A DNA stretch of 64,000 nt from Pseudomonas parasichuanensis (GTDB taxonomy: Bacteria > Pseudomonadota > Gammaproteobacteria > Pseudomonadales > Pseudomonadaceae): the NCBI RefSeq assembly GCF_021601385.1, contig NZ_BQHO01000031.1, positions 17,597 to 81,596 on the forward strand, read 5' to 3'. Shown one piece after another: positions 8,968-17,113 of this stretch (within the stretch, counting starts at the first letter, position 1; every line of letters starts with the position of its first letter). The translations under genes and the position numbers were made by a program. The notes below the pieces were generated by a model. It did not search any database. It worked only from the letters and a program-made list of their open reading frames with translations, and was not told the DNA's origin.

Positions 8968-9267
8968 ATGCACCTGACGCCTGACAGCCACAGTGAAAAA
9001 CGCGATTTCATCCGCATGCGCATCGACACCGAGGTCAGCCTGCTGCATGAGGGCCAGGTGATCGCAGCGGTCTGCCTCGACCTCTCCAGCAGCGGGATGC
9101 AGGTGCAGGCGCCACAGCGCTTCCAGGTGGGCGACCGCATTGAAGTGCGCATCGACTCCGACCACCCTGCCCTCAAGGGCCTGCATGCCAGCACCGAGGT
9201 GGTGTGGATCGCCGACCAGCCGGGCGGCGAACAGAAGTTCGGCCTGCGCATCCTGGCCATGCACTGA
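8968..9267 (+). CDS. PilZ domain protein (cyclic-di-GMP receptor candidate)
   Basis: 99 residues starting MHLTPDSHSEKRDFIRMRID. The ATG is preceded by a clear Shine-Dalgarno (AAAGGA, 8 bases away), which favours it over longer upstream starts. It is a single-domain PilZ protein with both c-di-GMP motifs intact: RxxxR in RDFIR near residue 13 and DxSxxG in DLSSSG near residue 40. It ends EVVWIADQPGGEQKFGLRIL. Single-domain PilZ proteins act as c-di-GMP-dependent adaptors. It stands alone between divergent hsbR and convergent mlaA. The target is unknown. Confidence 0.85.
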   Translation: MHLTPDSHSEKRDFIRMRIDTEVSLLHEGQVIAAVCLDLSSSGMQVQAPQRFQVGDRIEVRIDSDHPALKGLHASTEVVWIADQPGGEQKFGLRILAMH

Positions 9268-9278
9268 GCGCAAGACGC

Positions 9279-9306
9279 AAAAAGGCGACCCGAAGGTCGC
9301 CTTTTT
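9279..9306. terminator. Bidirectional intrinsic terminator
   Basis: A 12-bp stem AAAAAGGCGACC / GGTCGCCTTTTT with a CGAA loop, T-rich on both strands, sits between the convergent PilZ gene and mlaA. Confidence 0.9.
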
Positions 9307-9321
9307 TCACATCGACACAGC

Positions 9322-10029
9322 TTAGAAGTCGTCTTCGACTTCGCCATCCTTGACCTTGAACTCGCGGTTCTGCAGGTAGGCGTTGCGGATGAAGATGTAC
9401 TTGTCGCCCTGGATCAGCTTCTCGGCAGGCAACAGGCTGGCACGGGTATCGATCACGTCCAGGGCGAAGATCGAGTTGCGCGTCGGCACGTGGTCGATAT
9501 AGCGGTAGGGTTCGGTGTAGGTGTCCGGGTACTTGGCCAGGCCGTCACGCACGGTGCTTGGGCCAAGCAGCGGGATGACCACGTAGGGGCCGCTGGGCAC
9601 GCCCCAGTAACCGAGGGTCTGGCCAAAGTCTTCGTCGCTGCGTTGCAGGCCCATCTTGGTGCCGACATCGAAGAAGCCGCCCAGGCCGAAGGTGGTGTTG
9701 ACGATCAAGCGTGCAGTGTCGACACCCGCCGCGTGCGGCTTGAGCTGCAGCACGTTGTTGGCCAGGTTGGTCACATCACCCAGGTTGCGGAAGATGTTGT
9801 GGATGCCATCTTCGAGGAACTGCGGGGTGACGGCCTGGTAACCCTGGGCCAGGGGTTTGAGGGCGTAGGTATCCAACACATCGTTGAACTTGAAGATCGG
9901 TCGGTTGACCGTCTCCCACGGGTCGTCCTCGGTGGCCGCCTGGGTGGCTGCCACGGGCGCCAGCAACAGGCTGGCGCAGACACAGGCCTGGGTGAGTCGC
10001 TCGATCACTCCGGCACCGATCCTACGCAT
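9322..10029 (-). CDS. mlaA: MlaA/VacJ outer-membrane phospholipid-retrieval protein
   Basis: 235 residues. MlaA removes mislocalised phospholipids from the outer leaflet of the outer membrane and passes them to MlaC. Family signatures are present: EDDPWETVNRPIFKFND, then LGGFFDVGTKMGL, DFGQTLGYWGVPSGPY and VIPLLGPSTVRDG. The first ~30 residues form a signal peptide (CASLLLAPVAATQA). There is no lipobox Cys at its end, unlike the E. coli lipoprotein, so signal peptidase I cleavage is implied. The rest of the mla operon is not adjacent, which is usual for mlaA. Confidence 0.9.
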   Translation of the reverse strand: MRRIGAGVIERLTQACVCASLLLAPVAATQAATEDDPWETVNRPIFKFNDVLDTYALKPLAQGYQAVTPQFLEDGIHNIFRNLGDVTNLANNVLQLKPHAAGVDTARLIVNTTFGLGGFFDVGTKMGLQRSDEDFGQTLGYWGVPSGPYVVIPLLGPSTVRDGLAKYPDTYTEPYRYIDHVPTRNSIFALDVIDTRASLLPAEKLIQGDKYIFIRNAYLQNREFKVKDGEVEDDF

Positions 10030-10218
10030 AGATGTTTCTCCATCGGATTTCAGGGCGGCAACGGCCCTGGGCGCGCTGCGAACAAGGCGCCAGTATAATG
10101 GCTCGCTGGCTGATAAACAGCTTTACATATATTTGCTCAACATTTTGTGAACAACTGTTGCAGTCATCGCTCGGTAACAAACGCTGGATAGCCTGCAGGG
10201 TATTTCAGGGAAGTTGCC

Positions 10219-10782
10219 ATGCAAGACGCACCTGCCTTCACTGCCGTGCTGTTCGGCCTGCGTGGCTGCCTGGTCCAGGCCAGCAACGGCAGCCCCCTGC
10301 CCGCCCCCGGCGCCCTGGCCTCGCTGGCCAGCCTGCGCGCCCGGCAAGTGCCCTGCATCTGGCTCGACGAAGTCAGCGCCAGCGCGGGCAAACGCCTGAC
10401 CAGCGTGCTCCCTGCCTGGCTGCCGGGCCAGCCCAGCAACGGCTGCAAATGGCCGGCGCCCGATGCCTGCTGGCACGCCCTGATGGCCCTCGAAAGCCAG
10501 CAACTGGAAGGCTGCGTGCTGATCAGTGGCGAGCCGCTGCTGCTGCAGTCGGGCCTGAACGCCGGGTTGTGGACCGTCGGCCTGGCCGCCTGCAGCCCAT
10601 CCTGTGACCAGGCCTCAAGCCAATGGCAGGCCATGAGCCAGCAGGAGCAGGAGCGCGCCCGCGGCAAGGCCACGCTCGAGCTGTTCGGCCTGGGCGTGCA
10701 TTCGGTCATCGACCACCTGGAATCCCTCGACACCTGCCTGTCGGACATCGCCCTGCGCCGGCACAAGGGCGAAAAACCCTGA
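10219..10782 (+). CDS. HAD-like hydrolase, phosphonatase-related
   Basis: 187 residues (MQDAPAFTAVLFGLRGCLVQ). The N-terminal segment VLFGLRGCLVQ aligns in pattern with the HAD motif I region (hhhDxDGTL), but the nucleophile Asp is replaced by Gly in FGLRG. Catalytic competence is therefore doubtful. LISGEPLLLQSGLNAGLWTVGLAACSPS resembles the motif III/IV area of phosphonoacetaldehyde hydrolase-like proteins (DxxxGVxAGxxxxG). The start is supported by AGGGAA upstream. It is divergent from mlaA and followed by a DUF4404 gene. Substrate unknown. Confidence 0.65.
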   Translation: MQDAPAFTAVLFGLRGCLVQASNGSPLPAPGALASLASLRARQVPCIWLDEVSASAGKRLTSVLPAWLPGQPSNGCKWPAPDACWHALMALESQQLEGCVLISGEPLLLQSGLNAGLWTVGLAACSPSCDQASSQWQAMSQQEQERARGKATLELFGLGVHSVIDHLESLDTCLSDIALRRHKGEKP

Positions 10783-10905
10783 CACATCCGCTTTGACGCG
10801 GGTCATGCAAAGCACCGGCAGGTGGATTACGCTAGAGGTCAGGCACGAACCTTTACCATTGCGCCGAGGTCCATGCCTTGCCAAGCCATTGATGGAGAAC
10901 GAACA

Positions 10906-11169
10906 ATGCCTGCCCGCGAACTGCAAGAGCGCCTCAACAGCCTGCGCGAGCAACTGGACCGCAACGTGCCGCTTTCGGAAGAAGAGCTGGCCAACCTGCA
11001 TGAAGAAGCCCGGCAGATCGAGGCTCAACTCAAACTTGAGGAAGCCACGCCAGACAACAACCTGGTGGATGGCGTGAACCTCGCCATCGAACGCTTCGAG
11101 GCCGACCACCCCGACCTGACCGCCACCCTGCGCAGCATCGCCAATTCGCTGCATAGCATGGGGATCTGA
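10906..11169 (+). CDS. DUF4404 family small protein
   Basis: 87 residues from MPARELQERLNSLREQLDRN. The ATG has a GGAGAAC Shine-Dalgarno 5 bases upstream, so I prefer it to an earlier in-frame ATG. The protein is nearly all helical and strongly charged: a heptad-like first half (LREQLDRNVPLSEEELANLH) and a second helix (NLAIERFEADHPDLTATLRS), consistent with a small coiled-coil DUF4404 protein. It is conserved in pseudomonads with unknown function. A REP pair follows. Confidence 0.75.
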   Translation: MPARELQERLNSLREQLDRNVPLSEEELANLHEEARQIEAQLKLEEATPDNNLVDGVNLAIERFEADHPDLTATLRSIANSLHSMGI

Positions 11170-11194
11170 TCCTTCAACTCCATTGGGGCTGCGT

Positions 11195-11289
11195 TGCAGC
11201 CCTTTCCGGCCGGTCCGGCGCCCCGGCAAGGCCGCTCCTACAGGGACAACGCGATACCTGTAGGAGCGGCCTTTTGCCGCGAAAAGGGG
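11195..11289. repeat. Extended REP element pair
   Basis: The left arm contains CAGCCCTTTCCGGCCGGTCC followed by GGCGCCCCGGCAAGGCC and CGCTCCTACAGG. The right arm is CCTGTAGGAGCGGCC with TTTTGCCGCGAAAAGG. It separates the convergent DUF4404 and queF genes. The ~45-base left arm recurs in inverted orientation near 59270-59315. Confidence 0.85.
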
Positions 11290-11309
11290 CGCAACGCGCC
11301 CCCAATCCC

Positions 11310-12140
11310 TTACTGCCGAACCAGTCGCAGGTTCTGCGGGCTGATCGCCCGGGTGCTGCGGTAAGGGTTGATATCCAACCCACCTCGGCGCACATACCGC
11401 GCATACACGGTCAGGTGCTCCGGCTGCAGCAGCTTCTTCAAATCCAGGTAAATGCGCTCGACGCACTGCTCATGGAAATCGGCATGCTGGCGGAAGCTGA
11501 TCAGGTAGGTCAGCAGGCTGGCGTGATCCAGCGCCCGCCCCTTGTACTCCACCACCACACTGCCCCAGTCCGGCTGGCCGGTCACCGGGCAATTGGACTT
11601 GAGCAGGTGGCTGTGCACGGTCTCTTCCACCACGCGCTCTGCAGAGCAGTGCAGCAGCTCAGGCTGTGGCTGCTCGTAGTTGCTGATGGTGATATCCAGC
11701 GCATCGATGCACTGGCCCGGCAAGGCGGTCACGCCCTGAGCTTCGACTTCAGCCAGGGTGCGGACCTTGACCAGCACCGGCTTGCCGGCAGCGCCGGACA
11801 GGTCTTTCTCGAGGCAGGCCTGCAGCTCGGCCACCGAGGCGAACACGGTCTGGTTCAGCGAGTTGAGGTACAGCTTGAACGACTTCGACTCGATGATGTT
11901 CGGCGAGTCGCAGGGGATGGCGAACTCGGCGATGGCCACCACCGGCTTGCCCGACGGCAGCAGCCAGGACAGCTCGAAGCAGTTCCAGAAGTCCACCCCC
12001 TGCCACGGCAGAGCCTCGCCACTGACCCCCAGTTCGGCCCACTTGGCCAGGCGCGGGATGGGGAACAGCAGCGCGGGGGTGTAGGTGGCGATGTATTCGC
12101 TGGACTTGCCCAGCGGGGAGTGTTCGGCGGCGGGATGCAT
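11310..12140 (-). CDS. queF: NADPH-dependent 7-cyano-7-deazaguanine reductase QueF (CinQ)
   Basis: 276 residues, the length of the bimodular QueF type. The enzyme reduces preQ0 to preQ1 for queuosine synthesis. The substrate-binding motif [11 protein letters not shown] is at residues 84-94, and the catalytic Cys184 and Asp191 lie in [13 protein letters not shown]. The gene lies 68 bases downstream of the cupredoxin gene in the same direction. This matches the P. putida copper-inducible cin operon, where this enzyme is called CinQ. Expression is therefore probably copper-linked. Confidence 0.95.
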   Translation of the reverse strand: MHPAAEHSPLGKSSEYIATYTPALLFPIPRLAKWAELGVSGEALPWQGVDFWNCFELSWLLPSGKPVVAIAEFAIPCDSPNIIESKSFKLYLNSLNQTVFASVAELQACLEKDLSGAAGKPVLVKVRTLAEVEAQGVTALPGQCIDALDITISNYEQPQPELLHCSAERVVEETVHSHLLKSNCPVTGQPDWGSVVVEYKGRALDHASLLTYLISFRQHADFHEQCVERIYLDLKKLLQPEHLTVYARYVRRGGLDINPYRSTRAISPQNLRLVRQ

Positions 12141-12208
12141 GGAAACTGACCTGAAGGTTCGAAATGGCCCCTAGTCTACCGGTTTTGCACCCCGCCTTGG
12201 AGCGCAAG

Positions 12209-12727
12209 CTACTCGATGGTCAGTGGGCCGACCATGCCGGCCTGGTAGTGCCCGGGTACGTTGCAGGCGAACTCGATGGGTGCCGAGGTGCGGAAGGTCC
12301 AGGTCAACTCGGCGCGCCGGCCGGGCTGCACCAGCACGGTGTTGCCGCCGCCATGGGCGTGGCCGCCCTGGCTCATCTGGCCGTGGTCCATCTGGCCATG
12401 GTCCATGCCCTCGTGGTTCATGCCAGCGGTGAAGAGCTTGCCCTGCATCGCCACCATCTCTTTCTGGTGCTCGGCATGCATGGCCTTGTCACCCAGGTTG
12501 AACTCGTGGGGCAGCTTGCCTTCGTTGATCAGTACGAAACGTACCGTCTCACCGGCCTTGACCTTGAGGCTCTTGGGCTCGAAGGCGATGTCCTTGAGCA
12601 CGACCTCGACGGTACGGGTGGCCTTGGCTGCCGGCGCCGGCTCGCCGAAGGCGAAGTGCTGCGCCTCATCGGCGAAGGTGGGCAGGCTGACCAATGCAAG
12701 GGCGGCGGTGATGAACAGGTGTTTCAT
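12209..12727 (-). CDS. cinA: Methionine-rich azurin/plastocyanin-like cupredoxin CinA
   Basis: 172 residues with a signal peptide (MKHLFITAALALVSLPTFA). The cupredoxin fold carries type-1-like copper ligands His74 (KLPHEFN), Cys155, His160 and Met165 (FACNVPGHYQAGM). A Met/His-rich loop at residues 103-125 (NHEGMDHGQMDHGQMSQGG) is typical of the P. putida CinA protein and probably binds extra Cu(I)/Ag(I). It is periplasmic, expected to buffer copper or shuttle electrons. It is first in a cinA-queF operon, divergent from cinRS. Confidence 0.92.
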   Translation of the reverse strand: MKHLFITAALALVSLPTFADEAQHFAFGEPAPAAKATRTVEVVLKDIAFEPKSLKVKAGETVRFVLINEGKLPHEFNLGDKAMHAEHQKEMVAMQGKLFTAGMNHEGMDHGQMDHGQMSQGGHAHGGGNTVLVQPGRRAELTWTFRTSAPIEFACNVPGHYQAGMVGPLTIE

Positions 12728-12800
12728 GGGAACTCCGGGAACTGCAGCGAGAATGAGGCCATTCTGGAAAGCGCCGGCTGGCAGCTGGCTGACGGGAAGA

Positions 12801-12814
12801 TTACAACTTTGTCA
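12801..12814 (-). promoter_or_regulatory. CinR/CusR-type copper box upstream of cinA
   Basis: On the minus strand the sequence reads TGACAAAGTTGTAA, which matches the CusR/PcoR/CopR-type box TGACAAnnTTGTCA at 12 of 12 informative positions except two in the last half-site (TAA for TCA region). It lies 74 bases before the cinA ATG in the region between cinA and cinR. The assignment to CinR is inferred. Confidence 0.6.
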
Positions 12815-12860
12815 GCTTGGGCGGCGCACGGGATCGTCACGTATGATTTCCAGCATCGTA

Positions 12861-12936
12861 CCTGTGGGAGCGGGTTTACCCGCGAATGCTGCGGTGAATG
12901 CGCCGACGCTTTCGCGGGTAAACCCACTCCCACAGG
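12861..12936. repeat. Inverted REP pair in the cinA-cinR intergenic region
   Basis: Arms CCTGTGGGAGCGGGTTTACC... and ...GGTAAACCCACTCCCACAGG flank a 24-base spacer. It lies upstream of cinR and so could fall within its leader. Confidence 0.88.
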
Positions 12937-12970
12937 GCCCGCTTGACCCAGACGGAACCGTGAAAAGCCC

Positions 12971-13651
12971 ATGAAACTGCTGATCGTCGAAGACCAGGCC
13001 AAGACCGGCCAATACCTGGCCCAGGGCCTGAGCGAGGCCGGCTTCAACACCGAGCTGGCCGGTGACGGCGAGACTGGCCAGCACCTGGCGCTGACCGGCG
13101 ACCACGACCTCTTGATCCTCGACGTGATGCTGCCCGGGCGCAATGGCTGGCAGATCCTCCAGGCAGTGCGCCAGGCCGGCCTGGCCACCCCGGTGCTGTT
13201 CCTCACCGCCCGCGACGCCGTCGAAGACCGCGTGCACGGCCTGGAGCTGGGCGCCGACGATTACCTGGTCAAGCCCTTCGCCTTCTCCGAACTGCTGGCC
13301 CGCGTACGCAGCCTGCTGCGCCGCGGTGCCAGCGCCAGCCAGGACACCTGCCTGATGCTCGCCGACCTGCGCCTGGACCTGATCCGTCGCCGTGCCGAGC
13401 GCTCAGGCCTACGCATCGACCTGACCGCCAAGGAGTTCGCCCTGCTCGAACTGCTGCTGCGCCGCCAGGGCGAGGTGCTGCCCAAGTCACTGATCGCCTC
13501 CCAGGTGTGGGACATGAATTTCGACAGCGACACCAATGTCATCGAAGTGGCAATCCGCCGCCTGCGCCTGAAGATCGACGACAGCCACGCCACCAAGCTG
13601 ATCCACACCGTGCGCGGCATGGGTTATGTGCTTGAAGAGCGCCAGGACTGA
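12971..13651 (+). CDS. cinR: Copper-responsive response regulator CinR (OmpR family)
   Basis: 226 residues. Receiver domain with acidic residues near VEDQ and phospho-Asp51 in [14 protein letters not shown], and the KPF signature ([18 protein letters not shown]). The C-terminal winged helix ends with [14 protein letters not shown] and [14 protein letters not shown], typical of heavy-metal regulators (CusR/CopR/IrlR type). Its TGA overlaps the cinS ATG by one base. It is divergent from cinA, whose upstream region holds the candidate binding box. The Shine-Dalgarno is weak. Confidence 0.92.
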   Translation: MKLLIVEDQAKTGQYLAQGLSEAGFNTELAGDGETGQHLALTGDHDLLILDVMLPGRNGWQILQAVRQAGLATPVLFLTARDAVEDRVHGLELGADDYLVKPFAFSELLARVRSLLRRGASASQDTCLMLADLRLDLIRRRAERSGLRIDLTAKEFALLELLLRRQGEVLPKSLIASQVWDMNFDSDTNVIEVAIRRLRLKIDDSHATKLIHTVRGMGYVLEERQD

Positions 13652-15000
13652 TGCGCCGCCTGTCCCTCGGCGGCCGTCTGGCCCTGCTGTTCGCCGCCTG
13701 CACCGCCAGCGTCTCGCTGGGTGCCGGGCTGTTGTTCAGCCGCGCCAGCGAGCAGCACTTCGTCGAACTCGACCAGCAGTTGCTCAGCGGCCGGCTGTCA
13801 TTGATGCGCAGCCTGCTCGAAGGCGTGGCCACGCCTGAGCAGCTGCGCGCGCGCCTGCCCCAGTTGCGCGACGAACTGAGCCACCAGTCCGAGCTGGCCT
13901 TGCGTGTGCGGGGCGCCGACGGCACAGCCTGGTTCGACAGCCGCACCGGCCTGCCGGACGAACCGCGCCAGCCGGGCCTGGCGACCCTGCATACCAGCGG
14001 CATCGACTACCGCAGCCTGAGCACCACGCTGGCAGACCGTCAGCCCAGCGCCGCGCAGCTGACCCTGTTCCTCGACATCACCCATCACCAGCACTTCCTG
14101 CAGGGTATGCAGCGCCTGATCTGGCTCACCGTCGGCCTGTCCGCGCTGGCCACCGCGCTGCTCGGCGCCTGGGCCGCGCGCCGTGGGCTCAAGCCGCTGC
14201 GGCAGATGGGCAAGGTGGCCGCCAGCGTCAACGCCCGCTCACTGACCACGCGCCTGCCGCTGGCGCAGTTACCCGAAGAGCTGGCCGAGCTGGGCGCCAC
14301 GGTCAACGCCATGCTGCAGCGCCTGGATGACGCCTTCCAGCGCCTGTCGGCGTTCTCTGCCGACATCGCCCACGAGCTGCGCACGCCGCTGTCAAACCTG
14401 CTCACCCACACCCAGGTCACCCTCACCCGCCCACGCAGCCTCGAGGAGTACCGCGAAGCGTTGCACGGCAATCTGGAAGAGCTGCAGTGGATGGCCCAGC
14501 TGGTCAACGACATGCTCTACCTGGCCAAGGCCGACCACGGCCTGCTGATGCCCAGCCGCCAGCCACTGGACCTGGCGGCGGAGGTGGACGCGTTGCTGGA
14601 GTACTACGCGCCGCTGGCCGAAGACGCCGAGGTGCGGTTGCTGCGCGAGGGTACGGCGCACACTGAAGGTGACCGGCACATGCTGCGCCGGGCCCTGTCC
14701 AACCTGCTGGACAACGCCCTGCGCTTCACCCCTGCCGCAGGCCAGATCCGTGTGACACTCGAGCCCGGGCTGCGCATCGTGGTGGCCAATCAGGGGCCGG
14801 CGATTGCACCAGCATTGCTGGAGCGGCTGTTCGACCGTTTTTATCGGGCAGACCCGGCACGCCAGGAAGGCAGCAGCGAGCATGCGGGGTTGGGTTTGGC
14901 GATCACCCGCTCGATCGTGCAGGCGCATGGGGGGAGCATCAGGGCAGAGTGTGCCGATGGCTGGACTAAGTTTGTGATCGAGTTACCTGAAAGGCCTTGA
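13651..15000 (+). CDS. cinS: Copper-sensing histidine kinase CinS
   Basis: 449 residues. Transmembrane segments at about 8-30 and 154-176 enclose a ~120-residue periplasmic sensor. It contains His36 close to TM1 and a His cluster at 145-148 close to TM2, plausible copper ligands. HAMP region about 177-230; HisKA with phospho-His241 in FSADIAHELRTPLSNLL; HATPase with N-box NLLDNALRFTP and GLGLAITRSIVQAHGG. It is the usual architecture of heavy-metal sensor kinases. Translation is coupled to cinR by overlapping stop and start codons. Confidence 0.92.
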   Translation: MRRLSLGGRLALLFAACTASVSLGAGLLFSRASEQHFVELDQQLLSGRLSLMRSLLEGVATPEQLRARLPQLRDELSHQSELALRVRGADGTAWFDSRTGLPDEPRQPGLATLHTSGIDYRSLSTTLADRQPSAAQLTLFLDITHHQHFLQGMQRLIWLTVGLSALATALLGAWAARRGLKPLRQMGKVAASVNARSLTTRLPLAQLPEELAELGATVNAMLQRLDDAFQRLSAFSADIAHELRTPLSNLLTHTQVTLTRPRSLEEYREALHGNLEELQWMAQLVNDMLYLAKADHGLLMPSRQPLDLAAEVDALLEYYAPLAEDAEVRLLREGTAHTEGDRHMLRRALSNLLDNALRFTPAAGQIRVTLEPGLRIVVANQGPAIAPALLERLFDRFYRADPARQEGSSEHAGLGLAITRSIVQAHGGSIRAECADGWTKFVIELPERP

Positions 15001-15020
15001 ACTGGGGCTGCTTTGCAGCC

Positions 15021-15088
15021 CATCGCGGGGCAAGCCCGCTCCTACAAGGGATCGCATTTTCCTGTAGGAGCTGCCTTGTGCCGCGAAA
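15021..15088. repeat. Divergent REP pair between cinS and lolE
   Basis: ATCGCGGGGCAAGCCCGCTC with CTACA, and a partner CTGTAGGAGCTGCCTTGTGC with CGCGAA. The arms are imperfect. The element lies between convergent gene ends. Confidence 0.75.
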
Positions 15089-15116
15089 ATCTTCAATTCA
15101 ACGAGCGGTTTGAGCC

Positions 15117-16361
15117 TTACTCGTAACGCAGCGCCATCGCCGGCTCGATCTGCGAGGCGCGGTACGCCGGGTAGATGGTCGCCAGGAAGCTCATCACCAG
15201 GCCCGCCGTGCAGATCAGCGCCACGTCGCCCCACTGCAGCTCGGACGGCAGGCTGCTGATGAAGTAGATGTCGGAGGTGAAGATGTGCTGGCCGCTGACC
15301 CGCTCCAGCCAACCGACCACCGCGCTGACATTCAACGCCAGGGCCACCCCGAGCACACCACCGAGCAGGGTGCCGACGATACCGATCAGGCTGCCCTGGA
15401 CCATGAACGTGCCCATGATCTGCGCAGGGGTGGCACCAATGGTGCGCAAAATCGCAATGTCCGCGCCCTTGTCGTTCACCACCATCACCAGGGTGGCGAT
15501 GATGTTGAACGCCGCCACCGCGATGATCATCATCAACAGCAGGCCGATCATGGTCTTTTCCATCTTCATGGCGCTGAACAGGCTGCCCTGGGTGTGCGAC
15601 CAGTCATCGGCGCGGTAGGCATCGCCCAGGCCCGCGGCAATGGCCTTGGACACCTGCGGCGCGGCATACAGGTCGTGCAGTTTGAGACGTACGCCCTGCA
15701 CCTGGCCCGGGGCCCAACGCTGCATCTCGCCGGCATCGGCAATGTGGATGTAGGCCTGGGAGCCATCCAGCTCGGCGCCCACCTTGAAGATGCCGACCAC
15801 GGTCAGGCGCTGCATGCGTGGGGTGATGCCACCCGGCTCTTTGCTGACTTCAGGGACGATCAAAGTCAGCTTGTCACCGGTATTAAGGCGGAAGCGCCGG
15901 GCCGTCAGCTCGCCGATGACCACCCCGTACTCGCCCGGCTGCAATGCTTCCAGGCTGCCCTGGACAATATGCCGGGTAACGATGGAGACCTTGCCCTCCT
16001 CGGCCGGGTCGATACCGGCAACCTGGATCGGCTGCATCGCCCCGCGGTACGACAGCATGCCTTCCATCTCGGTGATCGGCGCGGCAGCCATCACCGCCGG
16101 GTTGCCTTCGGCGGCGCCGGCGACCTTGCGCCAGTCGTCCAGTGGCTGCACGCCGAGGATGGCGGCATGTGGCACCAGGCCAAGCACGCGCGAGCTCATT
16201 TCGCGCTGGAAGCCGTTCATCACCGACAACACCGTGATCATCGCCAGCACGCCCAGCGACAGGCCGATCATCGAGGTCATGGAAATGAACGAGATGAAGT
16301 GGTTGCGACGCTTGGCACGGGTGTAGCGAGCACCGATGAACAAGGACAAGGGTCTGAACAT
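15117..16361 (-). CDS. lolE: Lipoprotein-releasing ABC transporter permease LolE/LolC type
   Basis: 414 residues from [20 protein letters not shown], the same N-terminus as its paralogue upstream in the operon. A longer start 15 codons upstream is open but lacks that conserved beginning. TM1 at about 22-44 (MIGLSLGVLAMITVLSVMNG), a large periplasmic domain, then three TMs ([58 protein letters not shown]). With LolD it extracts outer-membrane lipoproteins from the inner membrane and hands them to LolA. Third gene of the lolCDE operon. LolC versus LolE naming follows gene order. Confidence 0.9.
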   Translation of the reverse strand: MFRPLSLFIGARYTRAKRRNHFISFISMTSMIGLSLGVLAMITVLSVMNGFQREMSSRVLGLVPHAAILGVQPLDDWRKVAGAAEGNPAVMAAAPITEMEGMLSYRGAMQPIQVAGIDPAEEGKVSIVTRHIVQGSLEALQPGEYGVVIGELTARRFRLNTGDKLTLIVPEVSKEPGGITPRMQRLTVVGIFKVGAELDGSQAYIHIADAGEMQRWAPGQVQGVRLKLHDLYAAPQVSKAIAAGLGDAYRADDWSHTQGSLFSAMKMEKTMIGLLLMMIIAVAAFNIIATLVMVVNDKGADIAILRTIGATPAQIMGTFMVQGSLIGIVGTLLGGVLGVALALNVSAVVGWLERVSGQHIFTSDIYFISSLPSELQWGDVALICTAGLVMSFLATIYPAYRASQIEPAMALRYE

Positions 16362-16422
16362 GAACCGGGATACCCAATGAAAGTGTGAACCGGGGCGCTT
16401 CAGCACGCCCCGCGCAGGCGAT

Positions 16423-17106
16423 TCAGATCGCCACCAGGCGCCCGTCTTCCAGGCTCAGCACGCGGTCCATCTGGCGCGCCAGGTTGAGGTCGTGGGTCAC
16501 CACCAGGAAAGCGGTCTGCGAGTGAGTGGACAGCTCGCGCATCAGCTCCTGGATACCGAGGGCGGTATGGTGATCGAGGTTGCCGGTAGGCTCGTCGAGC
16601 ATCACCAGGCCCGGGCGGTTGACCAGGGCACGGGCGATCGCCACGCGCTGGCGCTCACCGCCGGACAACTCGGCCGGCTTGTGATTCAGGCGATGGCCCA
16701 GGCCAACGCGCTTGAGCAGCGCTTCGGCACGCTCGCGGGCCTCGGCGATCGGCGTCTTGCCGATCAGCAGCGGCATGCAGGCGTTCTCCAGCGCGGTGAA
16801 CTCTGCCAGCAGGTGGTGGAACTGGTAGACGAAGCCCAGCGCGCGGTTGCGCAGCAGCCCACGGGCCCGCTCGCCGAGCGCCGAGAGCTCTTCACCGGCC
16901 AGCCACACGCTGCCCTGGGTCGGTGTATCGAGGCCGCCCAGCAGGTTGAGCAAGGTACTCTTGCCCGAGCCCGAACTGCCGACGATGGCCACCCGCTCAC
17001 CGGGGTGCAGCTCAAGGTTCAAGCCGGACAGCACCTGGACCGACTCCGGGCCTTCGTCGTAGCTCTTGCCCAGGTTGCGGCAACTCAACACGGCTTTATC
17101 ACTCAT
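16423..17106 (-). CDS. lolD: Lipoprotein-releasing system ATPase LolD
   Basis: 227 residues from [20 protein letters not shown]. An alternative ATG 15 bases upstream (MSESRMSDK) would overlap the preceding stop by 8 bases. Walker A is GSSGSGKST, signature [15 protein letters not shown], Walker [13 protein letters not shown], and the H-loop is in VVTHDLN. The segment [18 protein letters not shown] is typical of MacB/LolD ATPases. It powers lipoprotein release with the flanking permeases. Confidence 0.95.
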   Translation of the reverse strand: MSDKAVLSCRNLGKSYDEGPESVQVLSGLNLELHPGERVAIVGSSGSGKSTLLNLLGGLDTPTQGSVWLAGEELSALGERARGLLRNRALGFVYQFHHLLAEFTALENACMPLLIGKTPIAEARERAEALLKRVGLGHRLNHKPAELSGGERQRVAIARALVNRPGLVMLDEPTGNLDHHTALGIQELMRELSTHSQTAFLVVTHDLNLARQMDRVLSLEDGRLVAI

Positions 17107-17113
17107 GCGCGAC

